NCBI RefSeq assembly: GCF_039537405.1
Contig: NZ_BAABAL010000024.1
Location: 1-64,000 of the forward strand
Reading direction: 5' to 3'
From: Allokutzneria multivorans
GTDB lineage: Bacteria; Actinomycetota; Actinomycetes; Mycobacteriales; Pseudonocardiaceae
DNA length: 64,000 nt
Shown: positions 8,300 to 16,446 of the stretch, one piece after another
Layout: each line of letters opens with the position of its first letter
How positions within the stretch are numbered: position 1 is the first letter of the stretch
Position numbers and translations under genes: made by a program
The notes under the pieces: generated by a model
What the model saw: only the letters and a program-made list of their open reading frames with translations
Databases searched by the model: none
Told to the model about the DNA's origin: nothing

Positions 8300-9587
8300 G
8301 AACCCCGGCCCTCGCGGAAGCGTATGGCACGCGCACCCCAGGTAAAGCCTCGGTCGCGTTGTGCGCCTTGCGTTTTGTGGGGGTTGCGTTTTCGGGGTTG
8401 CGGGCGCCTGGGAATTCATTCTTTAGGGCCATGATCGACTATTATTTGCGGGTATTATTGGGGGTATGAACCTCGATGACCTTCTCTGTGATGTTGAGGC
8501 TGCTCACCGGGCTTTGTGTCATGCGAAAGCGACCCTGGCTACGGCCTTGACCGAATTCCATGTGGCTGCCGATGATCGTGATTATCGGTTCGTGCAGAAT
8601 GAGATCGCGTGGGCGTTGCACATCTCCCGACGTGGTGCTGATCGGATCTTGTCCAACGCCTCCGAGCTGACCGAGCGTCCCCAGGTGCTCGCGGCCCTCT
8701 CGGCCGGAGAGATCGACGAAAGCAAGGCGTTGTTGATCGTGGATCAGGTGCGGATCTTGAAGGAGCCCAACGCTTCGATCGCCGAGGCGAATCTGCTGGA
8801 GTACGCGCCGACCCGTACCTATACCTCGATCCGGCGGCGTGCTCAGACGTTGATCCACAAACTCGACCCCAAGGCGGCCGACGCTCGCCATGAGGAGAAG
8901 CGCAAGCGGCGTCTGGTGGAGAAGATCAACCTGGACGACGGCATGGCCGAGCTGCGTCACACCATGACCGCGCATGACACGGCGATGGCCTTCGATCACA
9001 TCGACCGCATCGCGAAGTCTCTGCCCAAGGATGATCGGACGTTGGATCAGAAGCGGGCGGATGTGGCTCGGGATCTGTTGCTGGGCTTGGATACCCCGGC
9101 GCCGCAGGGCCAGACGATGGTGTACCTGACGATGCCGATCACCGCACTCCTGGGCCTCACCGATGACCCCGGCATGCTCGCGGGATACGGGCCGATCCCC
9201 ACGGGCGTCGCGCAGGACATCGCCCAAGGCGGCATCTGGAAGCGGATCTTGACTGATCCGGTCACTGGGATGGCGGAAGAGGTCAGCGATACCTACCGGC
9301 CGTCGCCGAAACAGCGGGAGTTGATCAACGCCCGCTACCCCAGGTGCACAGCAATCGGATGCCAGCAACCCTCACACCGCTGCGACCTCGACCACTGCCG
9401 ACCGTTCGACGGCACGAACACCACGATCCGCAACCTGCGACCGAAGTGCCGTCATCACCACACCATGAAGACGCACTCGAACTGGCGGTGTGAGAACCGG
9501 GAAGACGGCACCCACACCTGGACCACACCGGCGAAGCGCACCTATGACACCGAACTCGAACCGATCGCCGAACCCGCACCGTTCTAG
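8300..9587 (+). repeat. Direct repeat copy 2: leader plus DUF222/HNH gene
   Basis: This is the second copy of the unit at 1-1288. The leader (8300-8465) aligns to 1-166 with a few substitutions and small indels, including the shared ATTCATTCTTTAGGGCCATG stretch before the gene. Similarity ends with the gene; the DNA after 9587 differs from that after 1288. The two copies bracket about 7 kb carrying five genes. Confidence 0.8.
8466..9587 (+). CDS. DUF222 / HNH endonuclease-domain protein, copy 2
   Basis: This 373-aa protein has the same length as the product of 167-1288 and is close to identical from residue 40 onward. It keeps the HNH signature HRCDLDHCRPFDGTNT and CRHHHTMKTH; copy 1 has Cys where this copy has Arg (HCC versus HCR), so this one fits the family better. 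The reading frame is intact, so both copies may be functional. A pair of 24-bp inverted repeats lies immediately downstream. The biochemical role is not established for the family. Confidence 0.85.
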   Translation: MNLDDLLCDVEAAHRALCHAKATLATALTEFHVAADDRDYRFVQNEIAWALHISRRGADRILSNASELTERPQVLAALSAGEIDESKALLIVDQVRILKEPNASIAEANLLEYAPTRTYTSIRRRAQTLIHKLDPKAADARHEEKRKRRLVEKINLDDGMAELRHTMTAHDTAMAFDHIDRIAKSLPKDDRTLDQKRADVARDLLLGLDTPAPQGQTMVYLTMPITALLGLTDDPGMLAGYGPIPTGVAQDIAQGGIWKRILTDPVTGMAEEVSDTYRPSPKQRELINARYPRCTAIGCQQPSHRCDLDHCRPFDGTNTTIRNLRPKCRHHHTMKTHSNWRCENREDGTHTWTTPAKRTYDTELEPIAEPAPF

Positions 9588-9596
9588 GCCCTGCCC

Positions 9597-9736
9597 AGGG
9601 TTGGGGTGTCTTCAAGACCACCCAACCCCCACCCCCACCGTCTCCAACGACAGCAAACCCCGCAAGGCCGCAGGGTTTGCGGCGGTTAACGATGATCAAC
9701 AGGGGGGTTTGATGGTCTTGAAGACATCCCAACCCT
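9597..9736. repeat. 140-bp inverted-repeat element with GTCTTCAAGAC core
   Basis: A 24-bp arm at 9597-9620 (AGGGTTGGGGTGTCTTCAAG then acca) is repeated in inverted orientation at 9713-9736 with one mismatch. Each arm contains the near-palindrome GTCTTCAAGAC. Between them is a smaller dyad, AAACCC/GGGTTT, around 9656-9678. No protein is encoded. The same core and its flank recur at 15174-15210 inside another small element. The location between convergent genes also suits a bidirectional terminator. Confidence 0.65.
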
Positions 9737-9793
9737 CAGCGGCACCGTGACTGGAATCCGCAGCTCACGCACTCACCAGGCCCAGGGCGTCGA

Positions 9794-11122
9794 TCAGGCG
9801 ACGCGCGGGAGCAACCGGCCGCCGCCGAAGGCGTGGTCGGCGGGGCCGTTGTCGCCGACGAACACGTAGACCTCGTGCCTGCCGCCCATGCCGGGCTCCA
9901 CGCTGATGAGGCGGCGGTCGTCCAGGCGCACCATCTTCTTGATCATAGGCTCGGGCATGGCCAGGCGCGTTTCTTCGGAGACGGCGGACACGCGGGCGGT
10001 GGCTGAACCGGAAGCGTCGGCGGCGATCTCCAAGCGGAGGGCGGGGGAACTGTAGGTGCCGGTGACCAAGGAAGCGTCGATCGGAGCGGGAGCGACGGGC
10101 GGGGTGAGCCTGGCGGGTGGACGGGCATGGGCGAGTTCGCTGAGCACGTGGCCAAGCACCGCGTCGGCGAACAGGCCGACGGTGGAACCGCCGTTGGTCA
10201 GCACAGCCACTGAGACTCCGGCCCGGGGGACGACGCGGAGGAAAGCGGCCTGGCCGATGGTGCCGCCGTCGTGGCCGAGGACGCGAGCGCCCTCCCAGCC
10301 GAACGACGCCCAGCCGAGGCCCCAGTGCGTGGCGAAGGAACCGATCTCCGGAACGTCCACAGTGGACTCCCAGAGGGTGGTGACGGTCTCTTGGGACAAC
10401 AGCTCGTGTTGCCCTGCGCCGAACAGGGCCAGGGAGCGGGCGCTGGTGCAGAGCAGCGAACCGGCTGGGGAGATCGAGGCGGGCAGGTTCCACACGTGGG
10501 CCGGGGTTCGCGCGAAGTGACCGACGGCGGTGCGGTGCAACAGCGCCTCCTCGGGGAGGGTCGCGACGTGGCCCAGCTTCAGGGGATCGGCGATGCGCTC
10601 GCGCAGCAGGACGTGGAAAGGCTTGCCGCGCAACACCTCCACGAGTCGGCCGAGGATCACGTAGCCGGAGTTGCAGTAGGAGAAGCCAGAACCGGGCGGC
10701 GTGAGCTGGGCCAGGCCCGGAGCCACGGTGTCCGCGTAGCGCGCGATGGCGTCGTCGCCGCGCGTGGTCGGGGTGAGGACGTCGCCGTCGAGGCCGCTGG
10801 TGTGGTCGAGCAGCTGGCGGATCGTCACCCGCTCGTCGGGCAGGCGGAGGCTGGGCAGGTGGTGGGTGACGGGGTCGTCGAGCCCGATCACGCGCTCTTC
10901 GACGAGCTGCATGACGAGGGCGGCCGTCCACAGCTTGGTGACCGAGCCGATCTGGAACAGCGAATCAGTGGTCGCCGCGACCCCGGTGCCCTGGTTGAGC
11001 ACGCCCGCCGCGACATCGACCACCTCGCCGTCCGCCAGGACCGCGACGGCGGCGCCGGGGACTCCGTGCTCCTCGATCAGCGCTGGGAGGTTCTCGGACA
11101 GCCACGCGTGAATCCGCCTCAT
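9794..11122 (-). CDS. Serine beta-lactamase-fold hydrolase (class C / EstB-like)
   Basis: The 442-aa protein has the three active-site motifs of the beta-lactamase-related Pfam family: SVTK (SxxK) near residue 58, YCN (YxN) near 148 and HDGG (the KTG equivalent) near 285. After the catalytic domain it has a C-terminal lipocalin-like extension of about 100 residues. No signal peptide is visible. Family members are esterases, D-aminopeptidases or penicillin-binding-like enzymes; resistance should not be assumed. ATG 11122 is preceded at six bases by TAATGT (11134-11129), which would give a leaderless mRNA. It lies 20 bp behind the ROK regulator gene on the same strand. Confidence 0.8.
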   Translation of the reverse strand: MRRIHAWLSENLPALIEEHGVPGAAVAVLADGEVVDVAAGVLNQGTGVAATTDSLFQIGSVTKLWTAALVMQLVEERVIGLDDPVTHHLPSLRLPDERVTIRQLLDHTSGLDGDVLTPTTRGDDAIARYADTVAPGLAQLTPPGSGFSYCNSGYVILGRLVEVLRGKPFHVLLRERIADPLKLGHVATLPEEALLHRTAVGHFARTPAHVWNLPASISPAGSLLCTSARSLALFGAGQHELLSQETVTTLWESTVDVPEIGSFATHWGLGWASFGWEGARVLGHDGGTIGQAAFLRVVPRAGVSVAVLTNGGSTVGLFADAVLGHVLSELAHARPPARLTPPVAPAPIDASLVTGTYSSPALRLEIAADASGSATARVSAVSEETRLAMPEPMIKKMVRLDDRRLISVEPGMGGRHEVYVFVGDNGPADHAFGGGRLLPRVA

Positions 11123-11142
11123 GGAGCCACATTAGGGCTTGA

Positions 11143-12315
11143 TCACTGCATGGCGTAGTGCGTGCGCCCCAACACCAGCCGCGCGGCACCGGCGGCCACC
11201 TGGTCGGGGTCGAGTCCGGCGAGCGCGACGACGACGGATTCGCCTTCCTGCTCGTGCAGGGCGCGCGCGACCTCGCGCAGGTAGATCTCCGAGCAGTCCC
11301 GCAACGCCCGCCCACCGAGCAGCACCACGTCGATGTCCAGCAACGCCACCAGATCCGCCGCCGCGACGCCGAGCAGCCGAGCGGCCCCGGCCAGCTCCTG
11401 AACGGCGTCGGGGTCCCCGTCGCGGGCCGCCGCGCAGATCGCGGTGAAACGCGCTCCGGCCTCCGGAGTCCAGACGGCGGCCTCCTCGGCCGAGCGCGGG
11501 CCGCCGCCGATCGTGGCCGGGCCGCACAGAGCCTCGACGCAACCCCGCCTGCCGCAGGCGCACAGCGGCCCGTCGACGCTGAGCGTGGTGTGCCCGAACT
11601 CGCCCGCGTTGGTCCGCGCGCCACGGTGCACGCGCCCGCCGAGCACCAGGCCCGCGCCGATACCGGTACCCACGTAGACCAGCGCGGCGTCGTTGAGCGT
11701 GTCGCCCCGATCCCAGTTCTCCGCCAGGATCGCGGTGTTGGTGTCCTTGTCCACCAGCACGGGCAGCCCGGTGCGCTCGGCGGCCAGCTCGGCGAGCGGG
11801 ACCTTGTCCCAGCCCGGAAGGTGCGTCGCGCCGAGCACCGTCCCGCTGGCGTGGTCCAGCGGTCCGGGCAGCCCGATGCCGAGCCCGGTGATCTCCGAGG
11901 GGGAGTGCTCGGCCACCATCTCGGCGACCATGTCCCCGAGCATGTCCACCGCCGTCGTGGGCTCCAGCGGGGTCCGTTCGTAGGTGCGCGCGCGGCTCGC
12001 CACGACCTCGCCGGTCAGGTCCACCAGCACCAGCCGCAGCTCGTCGCGGTCGATGTGCGCGCCGAGCGCGTGCCTGGCCGAGCCGACCAGACGCAGCATC
12101 GTCCTGGGCTTGCCGCGCCCGTTCACCTCGCGCCGCGCCTCGTGCACCAGGCCCTCGGCCAGCAACCGTGCGATGATCTTGGAGATGGCCTGCCCGGTGA
12201 GCCCGGTGCGCTCGGCGACCTGGACCCTGCTCAGCTCCCCGCTGCGCCGGACGAGGGAGAGCACGAGGGCGGAGTTGTGGTCGCGGACCACGTCGAGGTT
12301 CACACCAGCAGGCAC
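11143..12315 (-). CDS. ROK-family transcriptional regulator
   Basis: The 390-aa protein has an N-terminal winged helix (about residues 8-70, with LTGQAISKIIARLLAEGLV as recognition region) followed by a ROK sugar-kinase-like domain. The latter contains the zinc signature CACGRRGCVE near residue 250. ROK repressors of this layout bind a sugar or sugar phosphate and control carbohydrate genes. The GTG start at 12315 lies seven bases after a TAGGAT -10 box, so the mRNA is probably leaderless. The promoter overlaps a palindrome shared with the divergent oxidoreductase gene, which suggests autoregulation and control of that gene. Confidence 0.85.
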   Translation of the reverse strand: MPAGVNLDVVRDHNSALVLSLVRRSGELSRVQVAERTGLTGQAISKIIARLLAEGLVHEARREVNGRGKPRTMLRLVGSARHALGAHIDRDELRLVLVDLTGEVVASRARTYERTPLEPTTAVDMLGDMVAEMVAEHSPSEITGLGIGLPGPLDHASGTVLGATHLPGWDKVPLAELAAERTGLPVLVDKDTNTAILAENWDRGDTLNDAALVYVGTGIGAGLVLGGRVHRGARTNAGEFGHTTLSVDGPLCACGRRGCVEALCGPATIGGGPRSAEEAAVWTPEAGARFTAICAAARDGDPDAVQELAGAARLLGVAAADLVALLDIDVVLLGGRALRDCSEIYLREVARALHEQEGESVVVALAGLDPDQVAAGAARLVLGRTHYAMQ

Positions 12316-12322
12316 CAGGACG

Positions 12323-12367
12323 ATCCTACTGGGCCGCGCGAATTTTACGCAACGGTGTTGCTAAAAT
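12323..12367. promoter_or_regulatory. Divergent promoters with a palindromic ROK operator
   Basis: A dyad at 12343-12366 has arms TTTTACGCAAC and GTTGCTAAAA around a short centre. On the plus strand TAAAAT (12362-12367) is followed after six bases by the ATG of the oxidoreductase, placing transcription start at the start codon. On the minus strand TTGCGT and TAGGAT (12328-12323) are spaced by 18 bases and precede the regulator's GTG by seven. The dyad thus covers the plus-strand -10 and the minus-strand -35. The operator role is inferred. Confidence 0.6.
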
Positions 12368-12373
12368 GGGGTC

Positions 12374-13435
12374 ATGCATTCCGAGATCCGCGTCGGCCTG
12401 CTCGGCTACGGCATCGCGGGCGCCGTCTTCCACGCGCCGCTGATCGCCGCCACGCCGGGGCTCGCCCTGACCTCCGTCGTCACCACCGACCCCGCCAAGC
12501 GTGAACGGCTGCGGCGGGAGCACCCGGGCGCGGTCGCGCTCGACTCCGCTGAGCAGCTCTTCGCCTCGGGCGAGCACGACCTGGTCGTCGTGGCCACGCC
12601 GAACCGCACGCACGTCGAGCTGGCCACCGCCGCGTTGGAGCACGGGTTGCCGGTGGTCGTGGACAAGCCGTTCGCGCCGTCCTCGGTGCAGGCGCGGGAG
12701 CTGGCCGCGCTCGCGGAGAAGCGCGGTCTGACGCTGACGGTGTTCCAGAACCGGCGGTGGGACGGCGATTTCCGCACGGCTCGCTCGCTCGTCGAGAGCG
12801 GTGAGCTCGGCCGCGTTTCGCGCTTCGAGTCGCGCTTCGACCGCTGGGTGCCCACGCCGAAGCAGGGGTGGCGCGAGCAGGCCGGGGCCGAGGAGGCGGG
12901 CGGGGTGCTCTTCGACCTCGGCGCGCACTTGATCGACCAGGCACTGCACCTGTTCGGGCCCGTGCGCTCGGTGTACGCGGAGGTGTCGCGACTGCGCCCC
13001 GACGTGCAGGTCGATGACGACTTCTTCGTTGCGTTGCACCACGTTTCAGGCGTGCGGTCGCACCTGTGGTCCAGTTCGCTCGCGGCTCAGCGCGGTGCGC
13101 GCTTCCGTGTTCTGGGCGACCGTGCGGCCTACGTGAAGCACGGCCTCGACGGGCAGGAGGCCGCGCTGAAGGCCGGTGCTCGACCAGGCTCGGCGGGCTG
13201 GGGAGTGGAGCCCGAAGACCGTTGGGGGACACTGGGAATCGAGGGCGCGGAGCGCCCGTTGGAGACCGAGCGCGGCGCCTACGAGAACTTCTACCGGGGC
13301 GTGGTCGCGTCCGTGCGGGACGGCGCGCCGGTCCCGGTCGCGCCAGCGGAAGCCATCGCCGCGCTGGAGATCATCGAGGCGGCGAGGCTGTCAGCCGGCT
13401 GCGGGCGCGTGGTCGAACTGGACGCTATGCCGTAG
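12374..13435 (+). CDS. Gfo/Idh/MocA-family oxidoreductase
   Basis: The 353-aa protein has an N-terminal Rossmann fold with GYGIAGAVFHAPLI and the Lys-Pro motif DKPFAPS (variant of EKP) around residue 97, then the C-terminal alpha/beta substrate domain with DLGAHLIDQALHLFG. Family members are NAD(P)-dependent sugar or inositol dehydrogenases; the sequence style recalls the YdgJ/YhhX-like group. The substrate is unknown. The gene is divergent from the ROK regulator with a shared operator and is likely leaderless. It overlaps the convergent membrane-protein gene by 11 bp. Confidence 0.85.
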   Translation: MHSEIRVGLLGYGIAGAVFHAPLIAATPGLALTSVVTTDPAKRERLRREHPGAVALDSAEQLFASGEHDLVVVATPNRTHVELATAALEHGLPVVVDKPFAPSSVQARELAALAEKRGLTLTVFQNRRWDGDFRTARSLVESGELGRVSRFESRFDRWVPTPKQGWREQAGAEEAGGVLFDLGAHLIDQALHLFGPVRSVYAEVSRLRPDVQVDDDFFVALHHVSGVRSHLWSSSLAAQRGARFRVLGDRAAYVKHGLDGQEAALKAGARPGSAGWGVEPEDRWGTLGIEGAERPLETERGAYENFYRGVVASVRDGAPVPVAPAEAIAALEIIEAARLSAGCGRVVELDAMP

Positions 13436-14000
13436 TCAGGCGCGGGCCGAGCAGCTTGGTGAAGCCCCGCTCCAGGTCCTCGCGGTGGCGGCGCATGCCG
13501 AAGCGCGAGTAGCGGAACTCGATGCCGTCGATCATGCGCACGGTGATCACCACGCGGCGCCAGTGCCGGCTCGCGCGCGCTCCCGCGACGGCGCTGGCGG
13601 GCAGCACGAGCAGCGGCGCGGCGTCCGGCGAAGGCCTGGGGCTGGCGAAGAGGCGCTTGCGCCCGGCGCGCGTGGCCAGGCCGAACATCGCACCGAGGAA
13701 CGCGACGAACTCGGCGATCACCGAGAACACGCCGTAGAGGAGGAGACCGAGCAGCAGCAGGGCGCCGGGGAGGGCGAAGGCGAAGGCGACCTCCTTCGGG
13801 GCTCCCGCGAGGTGCGGGATGAAGCCGAGCCACGCGAACAGCAGGCTCACGCCGAAGCTCCACCAGAACCACTTCGACAGGTCGGCGGTGGTCACCGGGC
13901 TGGGCCGCAGTTCCCACCCCGTCGGCGTGAACGTGACGGTGACCCGCCCGTGTCGTCCTGCGCGCACCGCGGACACCGCGGGCCCCCACGCAATCGTCAT
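13425..14000 (-). CDS. Membrane protein of unknown function
   Basis: The 191-aa protein begins with a beta-rich segment (MTIAWGPAV to ELRPS), has two adjacent transmembrane helices (about 50-115) and ends with a hydrophilic segment that resembles the second half of a bacterial PH-like domain (VVITVRMIDGIEFRYSRFG). A longer frame reaches 14081, but ATG 14000 starts the conserved-looking part. I do not recognise a named family. The neighbours give no clue; it converges on the oxidoreductase gene. Confidence 0.55.
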   Translation of the reverse strand: MTIAWGPAVSAVRAGRHGRVTVTFTPTGWELRPSPVTTADLSKWFWWSFGVSLLFAWLGFIPHLAGAPKEVAFAFALPGALLLLGLLLYGVFSVIAEFVAFLGAMFGLATRAGRKRLFASPRPSPDAAPLLVLPASAVAGARASRHWRRVVITVRMIDGIEFRYSRFGMRRHREDLERGFTKLLGPRLTTA

Positions 14001-14104
14001 GCGGCGGACCTTAGACAACGGCGGTGCCTGTCCGCTAAACGGGTTACACCAGGCGTGAATCCAGGAGCTTCGCGGGGGCATGCCGCAGGGCAGGAAGCGG
14101 AAGG

Positions 14105-14123
14105 TAGGTTAGCCTCACCTAAT
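14105..14123. promoter_or_regulatory. Iron box (IdeR/DmdR-type)
   Basis: TAGGTTAGCCTCACCTAAT matches the actinobacterial iron-box consensus TTAGGTTAGSCTAACCTAA at most positions and keeps its dyad. It lies 18 bp before the chosen start of the siderophore-binding lipoprotein gene. Repression by an IdeR/DmdR-type regulator in iron-replete cells is the expected effect. Confidence 0.85.
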
Positions 14124-14140
14124 TGATGGAGGTGGTTGTG

Positions 14141-15121
14141 GTGCGGAGGCTCGTCGGCCTCGTGCTGGCCGTCGGACTGCTCGCGGGGTGCGCTCCGAGG
14201 ACGCCGGAGCGGCAGGGCGCGGCTTGGTCCTATGTGGACGATCGCGGGATCACCGTCACCGCGCCGGAAAGGCCGCAGCGGATCGTCGCGCAGGTCTCCG
14301 CGGCCGGGGCGCTCAAGGACTTCGGGGTGACGGTGGTCGGCACCTTCGGGCCGCTGCGCACCAGCTCCGGGGGAGTCGAGCCGGAGGCGGGCGGCATCGA
14401 CCCGGACGCGGTCACCGACGTCACCGGTCCGGGTTACGGCGAGGTCCGGATCGAGACGCTCACCTCCCTGCGGCCACAGCTCGTGGTCAGCGGGAAGTAC
14501 AAGGAGTTCGCCGGGCTCTGGCACCTCACCGAGGAGCAGGAGAAGGTCGTCAAGCCGGTCGCGCCGACCCTCGGCGTCGCGCAGTCCGGCATCGCGCTGC
14601 CGGAGAGCATCCGCAAGTACAAGGACCTCGCCCGCGCGCTCGGCGGCGACGTGGACTCCGCGCGGGTCAAGGCCGACGAAGAGCGGTTCACCGCTGCGGC
14701 ACGGCGGCTCCGTGCGCTCGGTGAGCGGATGAGGGCCGCGGGCAAGACGATCCTCGCCGTCGGCGGAGTGCAGGACGAGTACTTCGTGGTCGTGCCCGCG
14801 CGCAACCCCGACCTCGACTACTACGTGAAGGAACTGGGGCTGCCGATCACCACGCCGAAGAACCCGGACACGGCCGGTGGCGGCTACTTCGAGCGGCTGT
14901 CGTGGGAGAACGCGGGCGCGTACAAGGCGGACGTGCTCATGTGGGACACCCGCCCCGCCTCGTTCACCCCCGAGCAGATGAAGCGCAACGCCGTCTTCGC
15001 CGCCCTGCCCGCCGCCGCGGCGAACCGCTTCGCCGGGTGGGACGCGGTCGCGCCGATGAGCTACGCCAGCTACGCGAAGATCATGACCAAGCTGGCCGAC
15101 CAGATCGGCGCGGTGCTCTAG
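14141..15121 (+). CDS. Iron-siderophore ABC transporter substrate-binding lipoprotein
   Basis: The protein (about 326 aa) has a lipoprotein signal peptide with lipobox LLAGC and then a FecB/FepB-type periplasmic-binding fold (ERPQRIVAQ, then IETLTSLRPQLVVSG, then a C-terminal lobe ending SYASYAKIMTKLADQIG). It would capture a ferric siderophore outside the membrane. GTG 14141 is chosen because GGAGG lies eight bases upstream; in-frame TTG 14123, ATG 14126 and GTG 14138 are less well placed. The iron box directly upstream supports iron regulation. No permease or ATPase gene is adjacent, so it must use a transporter encoded elsewhere. Confidence 0.85.
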   Translation: MRRLVGLVLAVGLLAGCAPRTPERQGAAWSYVDDRGITVTAPERPQRIVAQVSAAGALKDFGVTVVGTFGPLRTSSGGVEPEAGGIDPDAVTDVTGPGYGEVRIETLTSLRPQLVVSGKYKEFAGLWHLTEEQEKVVKPVAPTLGVAQSGIALPESIRKYKDLARALGGDVDSARVKADEERFTAAARRLRALGERMRAAGKTILAVGGVQDEYFVVVPARNPDLDYYVKELGLPITTPKNPDTAGGGYFERLSWENAGAYKADVLMWDTRPASFTPEQMKRNAVFAALPAAAANRFAGWDAVAPMSYASYAKIMTKLADQIGAVL

Positions 15122-15135
15122 TCCTCCAGCGCTCC

Positions 15136-15241
15136 AAGGCCTGTCCTGTAAGTGGTGGCGCTGTGCATCCCGCTCACGGTGCCAGCGGCGGTTGGGGTGT
15201 CTTCAAGACCGGCGAACCTGATGACTTACAGGACAGGGCTT
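15136..15241. mobile_element. 106-bp MITE-like element with 18-bp terminal inverted repeats
   Basis: Ends 15136-15153 (AAGGCCTGTCCTGTAAGT) and 15224-15241 are inverted repeats with one mismatch. The interior carries TCACGGTGCC and GTTGGGGTGTCTTCAAGACC, nearly the same 37-bp string found inverted at 9713-9750. It has no coding capacity. The right end provides the TAA stop codon of the next minus-strand gene. Inference: a non-autonomous element mobilised by a transposase encoded elsewhere. A rho-independent-like terminator function is also possible because the element can fold into a long hairpin. Confidence 0.65.
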
Positions 15242-16232
15242 AGGCCAGCAGGTCCATCAGCGCGTCGGCGCGTTCGGTGCGGTTGATCCGCACGGAGCGG
15301 CCGACGCGCTCGCGGTGGATCAGCGCCGCGTCCTCGAGCCGCTCGCAGTGGTAGGTCGTCGTGCTCGGGCCACAACCGCCGATCGCGGCCAGCTCACCCA
15401 TCGTCAACGGCCGGTCCAGCGCGCGCAGCAACGTGGCGCGCACCGGGCCGACGACCGCGCTCAACCCGTCAGTCGTGTTCGCCGAAGTGGCGTCGAACAG
15501 CTGGCCGACTCCGCGCGCCGGATAGGCCAACCACCCCGCGCCGCCCTCGACGCCGAGCGCGCCCGCGCGGTGCCCGGAGAGCATCGGCGCCAACACCAGT
15601 TCGCGGCCCGGCACGTGCAGTGAAGCCGGTTCCGGATCGGGCAGTTCGAGCACGCCGTCACGCAGCCTCGCCGACGGCAGCAGCGTGGCCAGCAACGGTT
15701 CCACCGCTCCGTGCACCACCGCCAGCCCCACGCGCTCGGCCTCACGCCGCATCACCGCCTCGCCGCGCCTCCACAGCGGGGCGAACACCCGCCACGACGT
15801 GGCGAGCACACCGACATAGCTGTCCAGCCACCGCCGGGGGCTCAGCGCCGCGGAGCGCCACCGCACCGGCGGGGTGCCGCCGTCGAAGATCTCCTCGAGC
15901 TGGCCGAGCAGCAGCGCGGGATCGGTGGCGCGCAAGCGTTCCAGCTGCACCGGAACCGGCTCCGGGGCGTGCGTGGGAGCGGGCAGCAAGCAGCTGGGGA
16001 GGACGCTGTGCTGCCCGCTGGTCAGGGGTGCGAGCGCGTGCTGGCTGCCCGGCGGGGCCGCCAGCCGCAGCGCCGAGCGCCACGACTCCGGAGCCCCGCG
16101 CCGCCGCCCGCCGATCGCGTCGAGCGCCAGCGAGAGGGCCGTGGTCAGTGGCGCGTAGCCGAGCCGAACCCGCAGCCCGCCCACGTCACCGAGGTCGAAC
16201 CGGGTCACGTTGATGGCCTGTGCGGTGAGCAT
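15240..16232 (-). CDS. ArsR/winged-helix transcriptional regulator with long N-terminal domain
   Basis: The 330-aa protein has its winged helix at the C-terminus (about 255-325: LDRPLTMGELAAIGGCGPSTTTYHCERLEDAALIHRERVG), preceded by some 250 residues of unassigned effector domain. This layout is common among actinobacterial ArsR-like regulators of unknown ligand. The gene is divergent from the small helical protein at 16447. Its stop codon TAA lies within the right inverted repeat of the MITE-like element, so the last residues may have been altered by that element. Confidence 0.7.
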   Translation of the reverse strand: MLTAQAINVTRFDLGDVGGLRVRLGYAPLTTALSLALDAIGGRRRGAPESWRSALRLAAPPGSQHALAPLTSGQHSVLPSCLLPAPTHAPEPVPVQLERLRATDPALLLGQLEEIFDGGTPPVRWRSAALSPRRWLDSYVGVLATSWRVFAPLWRRGEAVMRREAERVGLAVVHGAVEPLLATLLPSARLRDGVLELPDPEPASLHVPGRELVLAPMLSGHRAGALGVEGGAGWLAYPARGVGQLFDATSANTTDGLSAVVGPVRATLLRALDRPLTMGELAAIGGCGPSTTTYHCERLEDAALIHRERVGRSVRINRTERADALMDLLA

Positions 16233-16446
16233 GTCCTCACCGTTGCAGCGCGGTGGGGGTGCCGTATCGACCGACCGGTTGACACGGCTGTCCGCCGCTC
16301 GGCTCCGCGCCTGCCGAGCCGGCGGTAGGGGTGCTCACTTCCAGCCAGCAACGAATTCCCAGGCGCTCCAACGAGAAACGCGAGCATCTGCCCAACGCCG
16401 GGCCTGTCCCGCGACCCCCGGTGCGGATTTCCGGCAGACTGGAGGC

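Noticed and set aside
9794..11122. Beta-lactamase resistance gene
   Set aside because: The SxxK, YxN and HxG motifs are shared with esterases and peptidases; no signal peptide is present.
15136..15241. Complete insertion sequence
   Set aside because: No transposase is encoded within or near the 106 bp.
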